Assembly: GCA_040757085.1 (NCBI GenBank)
Contig: JBFLXJ010000017.1
Location: 1-64,000, forward strand
Direction: 5' to 3'
DNA from: Bacillota bacterium
Lineage (GTDB): Bacteria > Bacillota > Sulfobacillia > JACIYH01
Length of the DNA stretch: 64,000 bases
This document shows positions 8,547 to 16,896 of the stretch, piece by piece; the stretch's first letter is position 1, and every line of letters starts with the position of its first letter. The position numbers were made by a program, and so were the translations under genes. The notes beneath the pieces are model-generated. The model was not told the origin of the DNA. It searched no databases and saw only the letters and a list, made by a program, of their open reading frames with translations.

Positions 8547-10499
8547 ATGACCCAACAGAGCCCAGAGACTGCGGTAGAGGCCAGCATCAAGTCCGTGGTT
8601 GCCTCACTCGACTCCCCCGATGCCCAGGCCAGCACCGATGCCCTCTATTATTCCACGGGTCACCGCATCGGGCAGAAGCTTTCTGTAAACGGGCTCGAGC
8701 AAATCGTTAGCCGCCTCAACGAGCTGGGGATGGGTCACCTCGAGCTGGTGAGCCGGCCACCGGGTTCAATCGTGTTTCGCTGGTTTGATTGTCTAACGTG
8801 CTCCGGTCTCCCCGACGTGGGTCGCCCCCTCTGCTACCTGGAAGCAGGCATCCTGGCCGGAGCCGTACAACGGGCGTGTGGACAGTGGGTGAGGGTGCGG
8901 GAAACCAGGTGCTGGGGGCTTGGGGACAGTTTTTGCGAAATGCGGGTATACCCGAGTGATCCGGCCGACCAGGATACGCCGCCAGTACCCCTGTCCGAAG
9001 ACCAGCTGCTGGTCACCGTCACCCTGCGTGCAGTGCAGACAGCCAAGTTTTCTCGCCTGAGGTGGCTGGCATGCCCGGGGGCTGCACCCGCTGATTCCCC
9101 GCAAGGGGGGGGCCGGCCGGAGTTCCTCGGTGACCTCATCTTCGCGGAGATGCCCATCGCCATGGCCCTGACCGACGACCGGGGCCGAATCGTGAAGGCT
9201 AACTCGTCATGGCAAGAGCTGACCCGGTCTTGCTACCGCGGCCCCAAGGCCCTCCTGATCCCGCCCCATCGCATCCAGCGGGTGCTGGAGTCCGGGCAGG
9301 CTGAGGTGTGGACGCCCGGCCAGATGGGAACCTGCGATTTCGTGCTTATGGCACTCCCCCTCTTCAGAGACGCCTCACGGGTTGGCGTCCTGCTGCAGGG
9401 TTATCGCGTGGATTCAGAACTTACCAGGCTTCTCATCCGGCGGGTCACGGAACTGGAAAGCGAGGCCCGCAAGTATCGGATCGCCCTTGAGCGGACCACG
9501 GCGGGATATGGCCGATTCGGTCCCCTGGAAACCACGAGTCCGGTCATGCGGAACGTCCTGCTCCTGGCCCAGCGGGTGTCCCAGACGGATGCCACCATAC
9601 TGATCACCGGAGAAAGCGGCACGGGCAAGGAGGTGCTGGCGCGCGCCATCCATGATGCAAGCCTTAGAGCTTCCCGGCCGTTCGTCAAGGTGGACTGCAC
9701 GGCTGTTCCCGAGCAACTGGTCGAGTCCGAACTGTTCGGGTACGAGGAGGGGGCATTCACGGGGGCCCGCAGGGGGGGCAAGCCAGGCAAATTGGAGCTT
9801 TCCCAGGGAGGCACCCTGTTCCTGGACGAAATCGGCGACCTTCCCGTCGGGGTGCAGGCCAAGCTGCTCCGGGTGGTGGAAAGCCGGGAGTTCGAACGCC
9901 TGGGCGGTACCCGCACCCTGCGGCTCGATGCCCGCATCATAGCGGCCACGAACCGCGACCTGCACGCTATGGTGAAGGCGGGTGCCTTCCGGGCAGACCT
10001 CCTCTACCGGCTGGAGGTGGTCAGAATTGCCCTGCCTCCGTTACGGGAACGCCTGGAGGATCTACCGCTTCTGGTAGAAGCACTGCTGGCCCGGCTCAAC
10101 CGTGCATACGGGAAACACCTGAGCCTGGCCCCGGGGTGCCTCGATCACCTGCGGCGTTACCCCTGGCCGGGCAACGTGCGGGAACTTGAGAACGCCCTCG
10201 AGCGCGCCGTAATCGTTTGCCGCGGAGACCAAATTACACCGGATGACTTTCCGTGGGGCATGCTGGAGTCACCGCCGGGGGTCGCGGCCACGGCAGCCCC
10301 AAGCACGTATCACTGCTACTCGGAAAAACGCGGCCACTGGGAGCCGGTGGCAGAAACGGAGCGTCAGGTAATCCTGCGTGCTCTGGCCGCGTGCGGCGGT
10401 AACAAGACCAGGGCCGCACGCATGCTGGGGATTTCCCGCCAGGCCCTCCACGCCAAAATGCACAGGCTGGGCCTGTGCTCCCCTCAACGTCCGCGCTGA
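8547..10499 (+). CDS. sigma-54-dependent activator with V4R and PAS-like sensor domains
   Basis: A 650-residue enhancer-binding protein. Residues 20-130 look like a V4R domain, with FDCLTCSG and ETRCWGLGDSFC; DmpR/XylR relatives use such cysteines to bind zinc beside the effector pocket. A PAS-like segment follows (about 190-290; IAMALTDDRGRIVKANSSW). The AAA+ domain has Walker A GESGTGKE (about 355), the sigma-54 contact loop GAFTGA (about 402) and Walker B GTLFLDEIGD. A Fis-type helix-turn-helix ends the protein (NKTRAARMLGISRQALHAKM). No response-regulator receiver domain is present. The start is ATG 8547 after GGGGGG. It directly precedes a canonical -24/-12 promoter driving the CODH operon, so it is the likely activator. 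The inducer is unknown. Confidence 0.93.
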   Translation: MTQQSPETAVEASIKSVVASLDSPDAQASTDALYYSTGHRIGQKLSVNGLEQIVSRLNELGMGHLELVSRPPGSIVFRWFDCLTCSGLPDVGRPLCYLEAGILAGAVQRACGQWVRVRETRCWGLGDSFCEMRVYPSDPADQDTPPVPLSEDQLLVTVTLRAVQTAKFSRLRWLACPGAAPADSPQGGGRPEFLGDLIFAEMPIAMALTDDRGRIVKANSSWQELTRSCYRGPKALLIPPHRIQRVLESGQAEVWTPGQMGTCDFVLMALPLFRDASRVGVLLQGYRVDSELTRLLIRRVTELESEARKYRIALERTTAGYGRFGPLETTSPVMRNVLLLAQRVSQTDATILITGESGTGKEVLARAIHDASLRASRPFVKVDCTAVPEQLVESELFGYEEGAFTGARRGGKPGKLELSQGGTLFLDEIGDLPVGVQAKLLRVVESREFERLGGTRTLRLDARIIAATNRDLHAMVKAGAFRADLLYRLEVVRIALPPLRERLEDLPLLVEALLARLNRAYGKHLSLAPGCLDHLRRYPWPGNVRELENALERAVIVCRGDQITPDDFPWGMLESPPGVAATAAPSTYHCYSEKRGHWEPVAETERQVILRALAACGGNKTRAARMLGISRQALHAKMHRLGLCSPQRPR

Positions 10500-10537
10500 C
10501 GGCTCCGACGTCCCGGACGGGGGGAGGGGGTTCGCCG

Positions 10538-10583
10538 TGTCAAGAGTTTTTGACATGTTAAGCTAACAAGACACCCTGTTGTT
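10538..10583. promoter_or_regulatory. candidate enhancer: three clustered inverted repeats
   Basis: Three small palindromes are packed together: TGTCAA-N6-TTGACA (10538-10555), TGTTA-AGC-TAACA (10556-10568), and AACAA-N9-TTGTT (10565-10583, overlapping the second). They lie about 115-160 bases upstream of the predicted sigma-54 transcription start. That distance is typical of upstream activator sequences bound by Fis-type helix-turn-helix domains of enhancer-binding proteins. The binding protein is inferred, not shown. Confidence 0.5.
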
Positions 10584-10669
10584 ATACACGGGATGGTACG
10601 GGCGACCTGGAGGGCTCGAATGCCGAGCTCCCCGTTGCATTTGCCGCTGCCAGCAGTACGGATTATTGA

Positions 10670-10686
10670 TGGCACGGTTCTTGCAC
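10670..10686 (+). promoter_or_regulatory. sigma-54 (-24/-12) promoter of the CODH operon
   Basis: TGGCACG at 10670-10676 and TTGCAC at 10681-10686 are separated by GTTC, an exact match to TGGCACG-N4-TTGC, with the invariant GG and GC ten bases apart. Transcription should start near 10695, leaving a leader of about 30 bases that contains the GGAGG of cooS (711-715 within the 10.7 kb line, spaced 9 bases from GTG 10725). Its position between a sigma-54 activator gene and cooS makes the match hard to dismiss. Confidence 0.93.
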
Positions 10687-10724
10687 AAGCCGCGCGGCAA
10701 AACCGCGAAGGGAGGCAAACTACC

Positions 10725-12584
10725 GTGCCGGACAAGAGCCGTGACCCGGCCGCGCTCGTCCTGCTTAAGAAGGCCGAGCGGGAAGGAATCGAGGTGGCCT
10801 GGGACCGCTACCGCCTCCAGCAACCCCAGTGCGGGTTCGGGCTCCTCGGGGTGTGCTGCCGCAATTGCAACATGGGCCCCTGCCGGGTGGACCCCTTCGG
10901 AGAGGGCCCCCAGAAAGGGGTCTGCGGGGCAGACGGAGACACCATGGTGGCCCGTAACCTGCTGCGGGCGATAGCCGCTGGCGCTGCTGCCCACTCCGAC
11001 CACGGGCGGGACGTAGCGGAAACGTTACTTGGCGCTGCAACCGGAAAGGCCCCCGACTACCGGATCAGGGACGAGGCCAAGCTCCGCCGGCTAGCAGCCG
11101 AGTTTGGAATAAAACCTGACGGCGAGACGCCGGCGGGGCTCGCCCGGGAGGTGGCCGAGCAGGCCCTGGATGAGTTTGGCACCCGCAAGGGGTTCCTCCA
11201 CCTGATCAACCGCGCCCCCGCAAAGCGCCGGGCCCTGTGGGATAAACTGGGCATCACGCCGCGCGGCATCGACCGGGAAGTGGTTGAGGCCATGCACCGC
11301 ACCCACATGGGGGTAGACAACGATCCGGCCAGCCTGATCCTGCACGGGCTGCGCGTTGGTCTCTCGGATGGCTGGGGCGGATCCATACTGGCCACCGAGC
11401 TCTCGGACATACTCTTCGGAACCCCCGTGCCGGTACGCGGCCGCGCTAACCTGGGCGTGCTGAAGGAAGACGCCGTCAACATCGTGGTCCACGGGCACGA
11501 ACCCATCCTGTCCGAGATGATTGTCCAGGCCGCCCAGGACCCGGAGCTGGTCCAGTACGCCCGTTCCCTGGGTGCCAGTGGCATCAACCTGGCGGGCATG
11601 TGCTGCACGGGAAACGAGATCCTGATGCGTCACGGGGTGCCGGCGGCAGGCAACTTCCTGCAGCAGGAACTGGCCATCGTCACCGGAGCCGTGGAAGCCA
11701 TGGTGGTGGACGTCCAGTGCATCATGCCGTCCTTGCCCCAGGTGGCATCGTGCTACCACACGAAGATCATTTCCACCTCGCCCAAGGCGCGCTTCCCGGG
11801 CGCGCTCCACATCCCCTTCTCAGAAGAGCACGCCCTGGCCACCGCTGCCCGCATCGTCAAAGAGGCGGTGGACAATTTTCCCAACCGCAAGGAAGACCGC
11901 TTGCTGATCCCCCACGAAGCCACCGACTATGTGGCTGGCTTCAGTACCGAGGCCATCCTGGCCGCCCTGGGAGGCACCTTGAATCCCCTGCTGGACATCA
12001 TCAAGGCCGGGACGATCAAGGGCATCGTCGCCCTGGTGGGTTGCAATAATCCCCGCGTGCCGCAGGACGTGGGCCACGTGACCATAGCCCGGAAGCTCAT
12101 CGCCGAGGACGTGCTGGTGGTGGAGACCGGCTGCGCCGCCATCGCCAGCGCCAAAGCGGGGTTGCTGCTGCCCGAGGCGGCCGAGCTGGCCGGAAAAGGT
12201 CTGGCAGGGGTGTGTCGGGCGCTGGGTATCCCGCCCGTGCTGCACATGGGCTCCTGCGTGGATATCAGCCGCATTCTCACCGTGGCGGCTGCCATCGCCA
12301 ACGCCTTGGGAGTGGACATCAGCGACCTGCCCGTGGCCGGGGTAGCCCCGGAGTGGATGTCCGAGAAGGCGGTGAGCATCGGGGCATATGTGGTGGCTTC
12401 CGGTGTATTCACCGTGCTGGGTACCGTGCCGCCCGTGCTGGGTAGCCGCGCCGTCACCGACATCCTCACCCGTGCCGCCCAGAACCTGGTGGGGGCTTGT
12501 TTCGCCGTGGAAGAGGACCCGGTCAAGGCTGCCGACCTGATCCTGGCCCACATCGCATCGCAGCGTGCCCGCCTGGGCATCTAG
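10725..12584 (+). CDS. cooS: anaerobic carbon monoxide dehydrogenase catalytic subunit
   Basis: A nickel-iron CODH of 619 aa that oxidises CO to CO2. The N-terminal cysteines match the D-cluster pair (Cys36, Cys44) and the B-cluster ligands (Cys45, 48, 53, 67) in CGFGLLGVCCRNCNMGPC. C-cluster ligand regions are present: INIVVHGHEPIL (His), DVQCIMPSL, the VGCNNPR region, VETGCAAI and GSCVDISRI. The start is GTG 10725 after GGAGG. It is followed at once by cooF and NuoE/F/G-like genes, with no acetyl-CoA synthase gene nearby. This points to CO oxidation feeding NAD(P)H rather than the Wood-Ljungdahl enzyme. It is controlled by the sigma-54 promoter 50 bases upstream. Confidence 0.97.
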   Translation: MPDKSRDPAALVLLKKAEREGIEVAWDRYRLQQPQCGFGLLGVCCRNCNMGPCRVDPFGEGPQKGVCGADGDTMVARNLLRAIAAGAAAHSDHGRDVAETLLGAATGKAPDYRIRDEAKLRRLAAEFGIKPDGETPAGLAREVAEQALDEFGTRKGFLHLINRAPAKRRALWDKLGITPRGIDREVVEAMHRTHMGVDNDPASLILHGLRVGLSDGWGGSILATELSDILFGTPVPVRGRANLGVLKEDAVNIVVHGHEPILSEMIVQAAQDPELVQYARSLGASGINLAGMCCTGNEILMRHGVPAAGNFLQQELAIVTGAVEAMVVDVQCIMPSLPQVASCYHTKIISTSPKARFPGALHIPFSEEHALATAARIVKEAVDNFPNRKEDRLLIPHEATDYVAGFSTEAILAALGGTLNPLLDIIKAGTIKGIVALVGCNNPRVPQDVGHVTIARKLIAEDVLVVETGCAAIASAKAGLLLPEAAELAGKGLAGVCRALGIPPVLHMGSCVDISRILTVAAAIANALGVDISDLPVAGVAPEWMSEKAVSIGAYVVASGVFTVLGTVPPVLGSRAVTDILTRAAQNLVGACFAVEEDPVKAADLILAHIASQRARLGI

Positions 12585-12607
12585 CCGACACGAAGGGGGT
12601 GACCACC

Positions 12608-13180
12608 TTGACAGCATCGGCGGTCCAGGAATTGCTGCCCCAGATCACCATGGACCCTTCCCGCTGCCTGGGATGCCGGTCCTGCGAGCTGGCCTGTGCG
12701 GTGGCCCACTCCACCTCCGGCCACCTGTACGGAGCCATATCCGAACGGCCCCTTCCCCACCGCCGCATCGTGGTCGAGCAGGTGGGAGAAGTAAGGTCAC
12801 CTGTCCCCTGCCGCCACTGCGAAGACGCGCCGTGCGTGTCGGCCTGCGTGACCGGGGCGATGGCCCGGGACGAACCCCGCGGCCTGGTGCTGTGCGACGG
12901 GGATAAGTGCATCGGATGCGGCATGTGCATGGTGGCCTGCCCCTTCGGGGCAGTGTGGCACCCACCCGAAACCAGGCGCGCGCAGAAGTGCGACTTTTGC
13001 CTTCACCTTCCCTCCGGCCCGGCCTGTGTGGCAGCCTGCCCCACCCGGGCGCTGCGTTTGGAACAGGTGAGCGCCGCCGCCAGGCGCAAGCGCCAGGCCG
13101 CCCTGGCCCGGCTGCTGGCGGGAGAGTGGCCTGCCCCGGCGGCACCCGGAGCAGGCCTGACCGGCGAGGGAGGGGCCTGA
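12608..13180 (+). CDS. cooF: CooF-like four-cluster ferredoxin subunit
   Basis: A 190-residue iron-sulfur protein that should take electrons from CODH. Four cysteine groups are visible: CLGCRSCELAC, CRHCEDAPCVSAC, CIGCGMCMVAC, and CDFCLHLPSGPACVAAC. This is the pattern of CooF/HycB/DmsB-type 4x[4Fe-4S] subunits. TTG 12608 is preferred over GTG 12599 because AAGGGGGTGA lies six bases before it. It is 23 bases after cooS. The tail after about residue 155 is Ala/Arg-rich and poorly conserved. Its partner downstream is the NuoE/F/G-like unit rather than a membrane hydrogenase. Confidence 0.93.
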   Translation: MTASAVQELLPQITMDPSRCLGCRSCELACAVAHSTSGHLYGAISERPLPHRRIVVEQVGEVRSPVPCRHCEDAPCVSACVTGAMARDEPRGLVLCDGDKCIGCGMCMVACPFGAVWHPPETRRAQKCDFCLHLPSGPACVAACPTRALRLEQVSAAARRKRQAALARLLAGEWPAPAAPGAGLTGEGGA

Positions 13181-13182
13181 CC

Positions 13183-13728
13183 TTGTCCGCCTCAACTTCC
13201 GTGCGGGGCATCAGTCCACCGCACCCTGAAGAAGAAGAGGCCATTGCGGCGGAGGCTGCCGCCATCGCCCGTTCTCTGCGCGACCGGCCCGGGGCCGTGA
13301 CCGCGGTGCTGGAGACGGTGCAGCAGAGGTGGCACCACCTCCCCGTTGCCGCCATGCGGGCAGTAGCCCGGGAACTGGGCATCCCGCTCAGCAGGGTGTA
13401 CGGGGTAGCGACCTTTTACGCAGCGTTCAGCCTGTCGCCCCGCGGCCGGCACATGGTCCAGGTGTGCCTGGGAACCGCCTGTTACGTGCGCGGCGGGACG
13501 AAACTGGCCGAAGCGCTCGAGGAGCACCTGAGAACCCCCATGGGGCAGCCCAGCGCGGACTTTTGTTTCCACCTGGAAGGAGTACGCTGCCTGGGGTGCT
13601 GCAGTTTGGCCCCGGTGGTGCGGGTGGACGGCAGGACGTTCGGGCGCGTGAGGCCCCAGGATATCCCCCGCCTTCTTGCTTCGGTCTTGGCGCGCACAGG
13701 CAGCCTCCAGGGCGGTGATGGCACGTGA
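13183..13728 (+). CDS. NuoE/HydC-like [2Fe-2S] subunit
   Basis: A thioredoxin-fold subunit of 181 aa, as in NADH dehydrogenases and NAD-linked hydrogenases or formate dehydrogenases. The [2Fe-2S] ligands are in CLGTACYVRGG and RCLGCCSLAP. VYGVATFYAAFSLSPRG is the usual NuoE helix region. The start is TTG 13183 after GGGAGGGG, two bases past the cooF stop. It overlaps the following NuoF-like gene by four bases (GTGA), so the two subunits are likely translationally coupled and form one NAD(P)-reducing unit. Confidence 0.92.
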   Translation: MSASTSVRGISPPHPEEEEAIAAEAAAIARSLRDRPGAVTAVLETVQQRWHHLPVAAMRAVARELGIPLSRVYGVATFYAAFSLSPRGRHMVQVCLGTACYVRGGTKLAEALEEHLRTPMGQPSADFCFHLEGVRCLGCCSLAPVVRVDGRTFGRVRPQDIPRLLASVLARTGSLQGGDGT

Positions 13729-15686
13729 CGGCCATACCCACCTCAGACCGGCCTTTCTCACCGCTGCTCCGCGCCCTGCGAGAGGAGGGGCTGGCCCGCC
13801 TTGCGCCCAAGGTTCCGCGGGTGAGTTTGGGGATGGCCAGCTGTGGCCTGGCGGCTGGCGCCCGGGAAACGTGGGATGCCCTGCGGGCCGCCCTCGCCGG
13901 GCGGGACACCGTGGCCTGCCTGGTACCGACCGGATGCCTGGGATGGTGCCAGAAGGAGCCACTGGTGGAAGTGCGGTTGCCGGGCAGCCCCGCCCTGGTA
14001 TTTGGCCGGGTTACCGCTGAGGCGGCAGATCAGGTGGCGGCGTGGCTGGCGGGGGGTGAACTCCCCCGGGCCCACCTGCTGGGCCAGTACCCTGCTGCCG
14101 ATCGCAGCGACGGCCAGACCCAGCCCACCACCCCTGACCCCCGGTTTCCAGCCGGTGAGATCCCCCTCATCTGGGATCTACCGTTTTACCGCGGTCAATT
14201 GCGGTGGGTCACGCGGAATTGCGGTTTCGTCAATCCCGCCGACCTGGCCGAATACGTCGCCCGGGGCGGGTACCTGGCCCTCGAGAAGGCCCTGGCCCGC
14301 GGGCCGGAGTGGGTGGTCGAGCAGGTGACACGGGCCGGCCTGCGCGGCCGCGGGGGCGCCGGCTTCCCCACCGGGGCCAAATGGCAGGCAGCCCGCCGCG
14401 CTCCCGGGGAGCAGAAATACGTGATAGCCAATGCCGATGAAGGTGACCCCGGCGCCTACATGGACCGCGGACTGCTGGAGGGCGACCCGTTTTCGGTGAT
14501 AGAGGGTATGACCATCGGCGCCCTGGCCGTGGGTCACTGCCACGAGGGATTTGTTTACGTGCGGGCGGAGTACCCCCTGGCCGTGGAACGGCTGGAGACT
14601 GCCATCGCGGAGGCAAGGAAAGCCGGACTCCTCGGGGAAAACGTCCTCGGGTCGGGGTTTGCGTTCGAAGTGCACGTGGTCAGGGGAGCGGGTGCCTTCG
14701 TCTGCGGCGAGGAGACGGCCCTGCTGGCCTCTATCGAAGGCAGACCGGGCGAACCCCGACCCCGGCCGCCCTTTCCGTCCGAAAAGGGGTTATGGGGGCG
14801 TCCCACCGTGATCAACAACGTGGAGACGTGGGCCAACGTACCCCTCATCCTGATGAGCGGAGCGCAGCTATACGCAAGCGTGGGTTCGGAGGGAAGCAAG
14901 GGCACCAAGGTGTTCTCCCTGGTGGGGGACGTGTCCAACACGGGCCTGGTGGAAGTACCCATGGGGGCCACCCTGCGCCACATGGTGGAGGTCAACGGTG
15001 GTGGCCTGTCCCGGGGGACCCGGATCAAGGCCGTGCAGACGGGCGGTCCCTCCGGAGGGTTCCTGCCCGCCTCTCTGCTCGACTTGCCCGTGGATTACGA
15101 GAGTCTCACGGGGGCCGGCACCATCATGGGCTCCGGAGGCCTGGTGGTGATGGGAGAGCGCACCTGCATGGTGGACGTGGCCCGCTACTTCCTCTCCTTC
15201 ACCCGGGCAGAGTCCTGCGGCAAGTGCGTGCCCTGCCGCGAGGGTACGCACCGCATGCTGCAGATCCTCGAGCGGATATGCGCGGGAGGAGGCCGACCGG
15301 ACGACGTCGGCTTGCTGGAAGAATGGGCATGGGCGGTGAAAGACGGCTCCCTGTGCGGCCTGGGTCAGACAGCCCCCAACCCGGTGCTCAGTCTGCTTCG
15401 TTACTTTGGCGACGAACTCGAGCAGCACGTCCGGGATCGTTTCTGCCCGGCTGGCGTGTGCCGGGAACTCTTCCGGTTCGGCATCGTACCTGAAACGTGT
15501 ACCGGATGCGGAGCCTGCCTGCGGGCGTGTCCCCGGGGAGCCATAGGTGGCGAACCGCGCCAGCCCCACATCATCGATCAGGCTCGATGCACCCTGTGCG
15601 GGGTCTGCCGTGATGCTTGCCCGTTCGAGGCCATCGTGGTGGAGCCTCGCTCACCGGCCGACGAGGGGGTGAACCGGAATGAGTGA
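13725..15686 (+). CDS. NuoF/HydB-like NAD(P)-binding flavoprotein subunit
   Basis: A 653-residue FMN protein that should exchange electrons with NAD(P). It has an N-terminal thioredoxin-like [2Fe-2S] domain (about 1-120, with ASCGLA and TGCLGWC), the FMN/NAD domain with GRGGAGFPTGAKW and NADEGDPGAYMDR, an SLBB region, and the N3-type [4Fe-4S] motif ESCGKCVPCREG. A C-terminal 2x[4Fe-4S] ferredoxin domain follows (CTGCGACLRAC, CTLCGVCRDAC). Extra N- and C-terminal Fe-S domains are the arrangement of HydB/HndC-type subunits of NAD-linked, often electron-bifurcating, hydrogenases. The start is GTG 13725, overlapping the NuoE stop. Confidence 0.94.
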   Translation: MTAIPTSDRPFSPLLRALREEGLARLAPKVPRVSLGMASCGLAAGARETWDALRAALAGRDTVACLVPTGCLGWCQKEPLVEVRLPGSPALVFGRVTAEAADQVAAWLAGGELPRAHLLGQYPAADRSDGQTQPTTPDPRFPAGEIPLIWDLPFYRGQLRWVTRNCGFVNPADLAEYVARGGYLALEKALARGPEWVVEQVTRAGLRGRGGAGFPTGAKWQAARRAPGEQKYVIANADEGDPGAYMDRGLLEGDPFSVIEGMTIGALAVGHCHEGFVYVRAEYPLAVERLETAIAEARKAGLLGENVLGSGFAFEVHVVRGAGAFVCGEETALLASIEGRPGEPRPRPPFPSEKGLWGRPTVINNVETWANVPLILMSGAQLYASVGSEGSKGTKVFSLVGDVSNTGLVEVPMGATLRHMVEVNGGGLSRGTRIKAVQTGGPSGGFLPASLLDLPVDYESLTGAGTIMGSGGLVVMGERTCMVDVARYFLSFTRAESCGKCVPCREGTHRMLQILERICAGGGRPDDVGLLEEWAWAVKDGSLCGLGQTAPNPVLSLLRYFGDELEQHVRDRFCPAGVCRELFRFGIVPETCTGCGACLRACPRGAIGGEPRQPHIIDQARCTLCGVCRDACPFEAIVVEPRSPADEGVNRNE

Positions 15687-16524
15687 GCACATGACGGTGG
15701 ACGGTCTCCCCGTGCCCGTCCGCCCTGGCGAGACCATGCTCACGGCGTGCCGGCGGGCTGGCATATCGATCCCCACGCTCTGCTACCATCCGGGCCTGGA
15801 ACCATACGGGGCATGCCGGCTGTGCGTGGTGGAGGCAACGCGGCCCGATACCCACGCCGGCCCACCGGCACCGGGCCGGGTGGTGGCCTCGTGCACGACC
15901 CCTGCTCAGGCGGGCACGGTGGTACGAACGGATTCCCCCCGCGTGATGCGCGTGCGCCGGGCGGTCCTGACGTTCCTGCTGGAACGCTGCCCCGACGCAG
16001 GGATCGTGCAGCAACTGGCCGAGGGTCTGGGGATTGCTCCCGCGCCTGGCTCAAGAGCAAGGATCCCGGCCCCCACGGAGTCGGCCCTGCCCCCGGTGCC
16101 AGCTCCCCTTAAGGAGAAGTGCATCCTGTGCGGCCGCTGCGTTCAAGCCTGTGAGCGGCTTGGCCACTTCGCGATCGGTTTCGCGGGGAGGGGTGTGTTC
16201 CGACGGGTTACTCCCCCCTTCGGGACATCCTCGGAAACGTGTGCCGCCTGCGGCGCCTGCATGGAAGTTTGCCCGACCGGAGCCGTGGACGTGGTGATCG
16301 AGCGCAGCGCACTCCCCCCGCATGCCGGAGTCCCGGTGGCCCGCGCCCACCTCCCGGCCTGGCAGACAACCGTTCCCCTGGGCACCTGCCGCTCTTGCGG
16401 CCATACTCTGTGGAGCAACCGTATGATCCAGGCGAGGGGAGGCCCTGTCCCGGAGGGCATGGCCGACCTGTGCCCGGCCTGCCGGCGGAAGGAGATGCTC
16501 TCCCGTTTCTGTCGATCTGGCTAA
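15679..16524 (+). CDS. NuoG/HoxU-like Fe-S subunit with C-terminal zinc-ribbon-like tail
   Basis: A 281-residue electron-transfer subunit. It has an N-terminal [2Fe-2S] domain (PTLCYH, GACRLCVVE, VASCTTPA), then two [4Fe-4S] motifs (CILCGRCVQAC and CAACGACMEVC). The usual histidine-ligated cluster motif between them is not evident. It lacks the hydrogenase H-cluster and molybdopterin domains that normally follow. Instead it ends with CRSCGHTL...CPACRR, two CxxC pairs resembling a zinc or rubredoxin-type site. It overlaps the NuoF-like gene by eight bases. Last gene of the CODH operon. It probably bridges CooF and the flavin subunit; this role is inferred. Confidence 0.85.
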   Translation: MSEHMTVDGLPVPVRPGETMLTACRRAGISIPTLCYHPGLEPYGACRLCVVEATRPDTHAGPPAPGRVVASCTTPAQAGTVVRTDSPRVMRVRRAVLTFLLERCPDAGIVQQLAEGLGIAPAPGSRARIPAPTESALPPVPAPLKEKCILCGRCVQACERLGHFAIGFAGRGVFRRVTPPFGTSSETCAACGACMEVCPTGAVDVVIERSALPPHAGVPVARAHLPAWQTTVPLGTCRSCGHTLWSNRMIQARGGPVPEGMADLCPACRRKEMLSRFCRSG

Positions 16525-16692
16525 TCCGGCCGGCCTCGGCTGCCCCACTTCCGGTATAACGTGCATCCCGTCTGCGTTGTGTTTCAGGCCGTGCGTGAAC
16601 ACCGTGACTGTGCTGCGATCTCCTCACCCAGCAACCAAGACCGGTAAATGCCTCCCCGACCGGCATACCCATGAGAAGGGGAGGTGGGCAAG

Positions 16693-16896
16693 TTGGCGCC
16701 CGAAGAGTTGCCCCAGTTCCTTACGGTCGAGGAGGCCGCTCGTCTGCTGAGACTTAAGCGCAGCACGGCGTACGAGCTTGTGCGTCGGGGTTTCATACCT
16801 TCGATCAGGTTGGGGCGGTTCATCCGTGTCCCTCGTGACAGGTTGCTTGCCATAGGGAAGGAGGGTAGCACGGGCGGAGGTTGTCGTGCGATTTAA
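16693..16896 (+). CDS. xis: excisionase-type helix-turn-helix protein
   Basis: A 67-residue MerR/AlpA-fold protein with the signature of excisionase-family DNA-binding domains: FLTVEEAARLLRLKRSTAYELVRRG followed by IRLGRFIRVPRDRL (shown here as two segments of a winged helix). TTG 16693 sits seven bases after GGGGAGG and is preferred to GTG 16684. Its place before the integrase and its size fit a recombination directionality factor. The 168 bases before it (16525-16692) hold nothing else that I recognise. The 11 bp TACCCATGAGA before this gene (16666) recurs before int (17064). Confidence 0.8.
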   Translation: MAPEELPQFLTVEEAARLLRLKRSTAYELVRRGFIPSIRLGRFIRVPRDRLLAIGKEGSTGGGCRAI

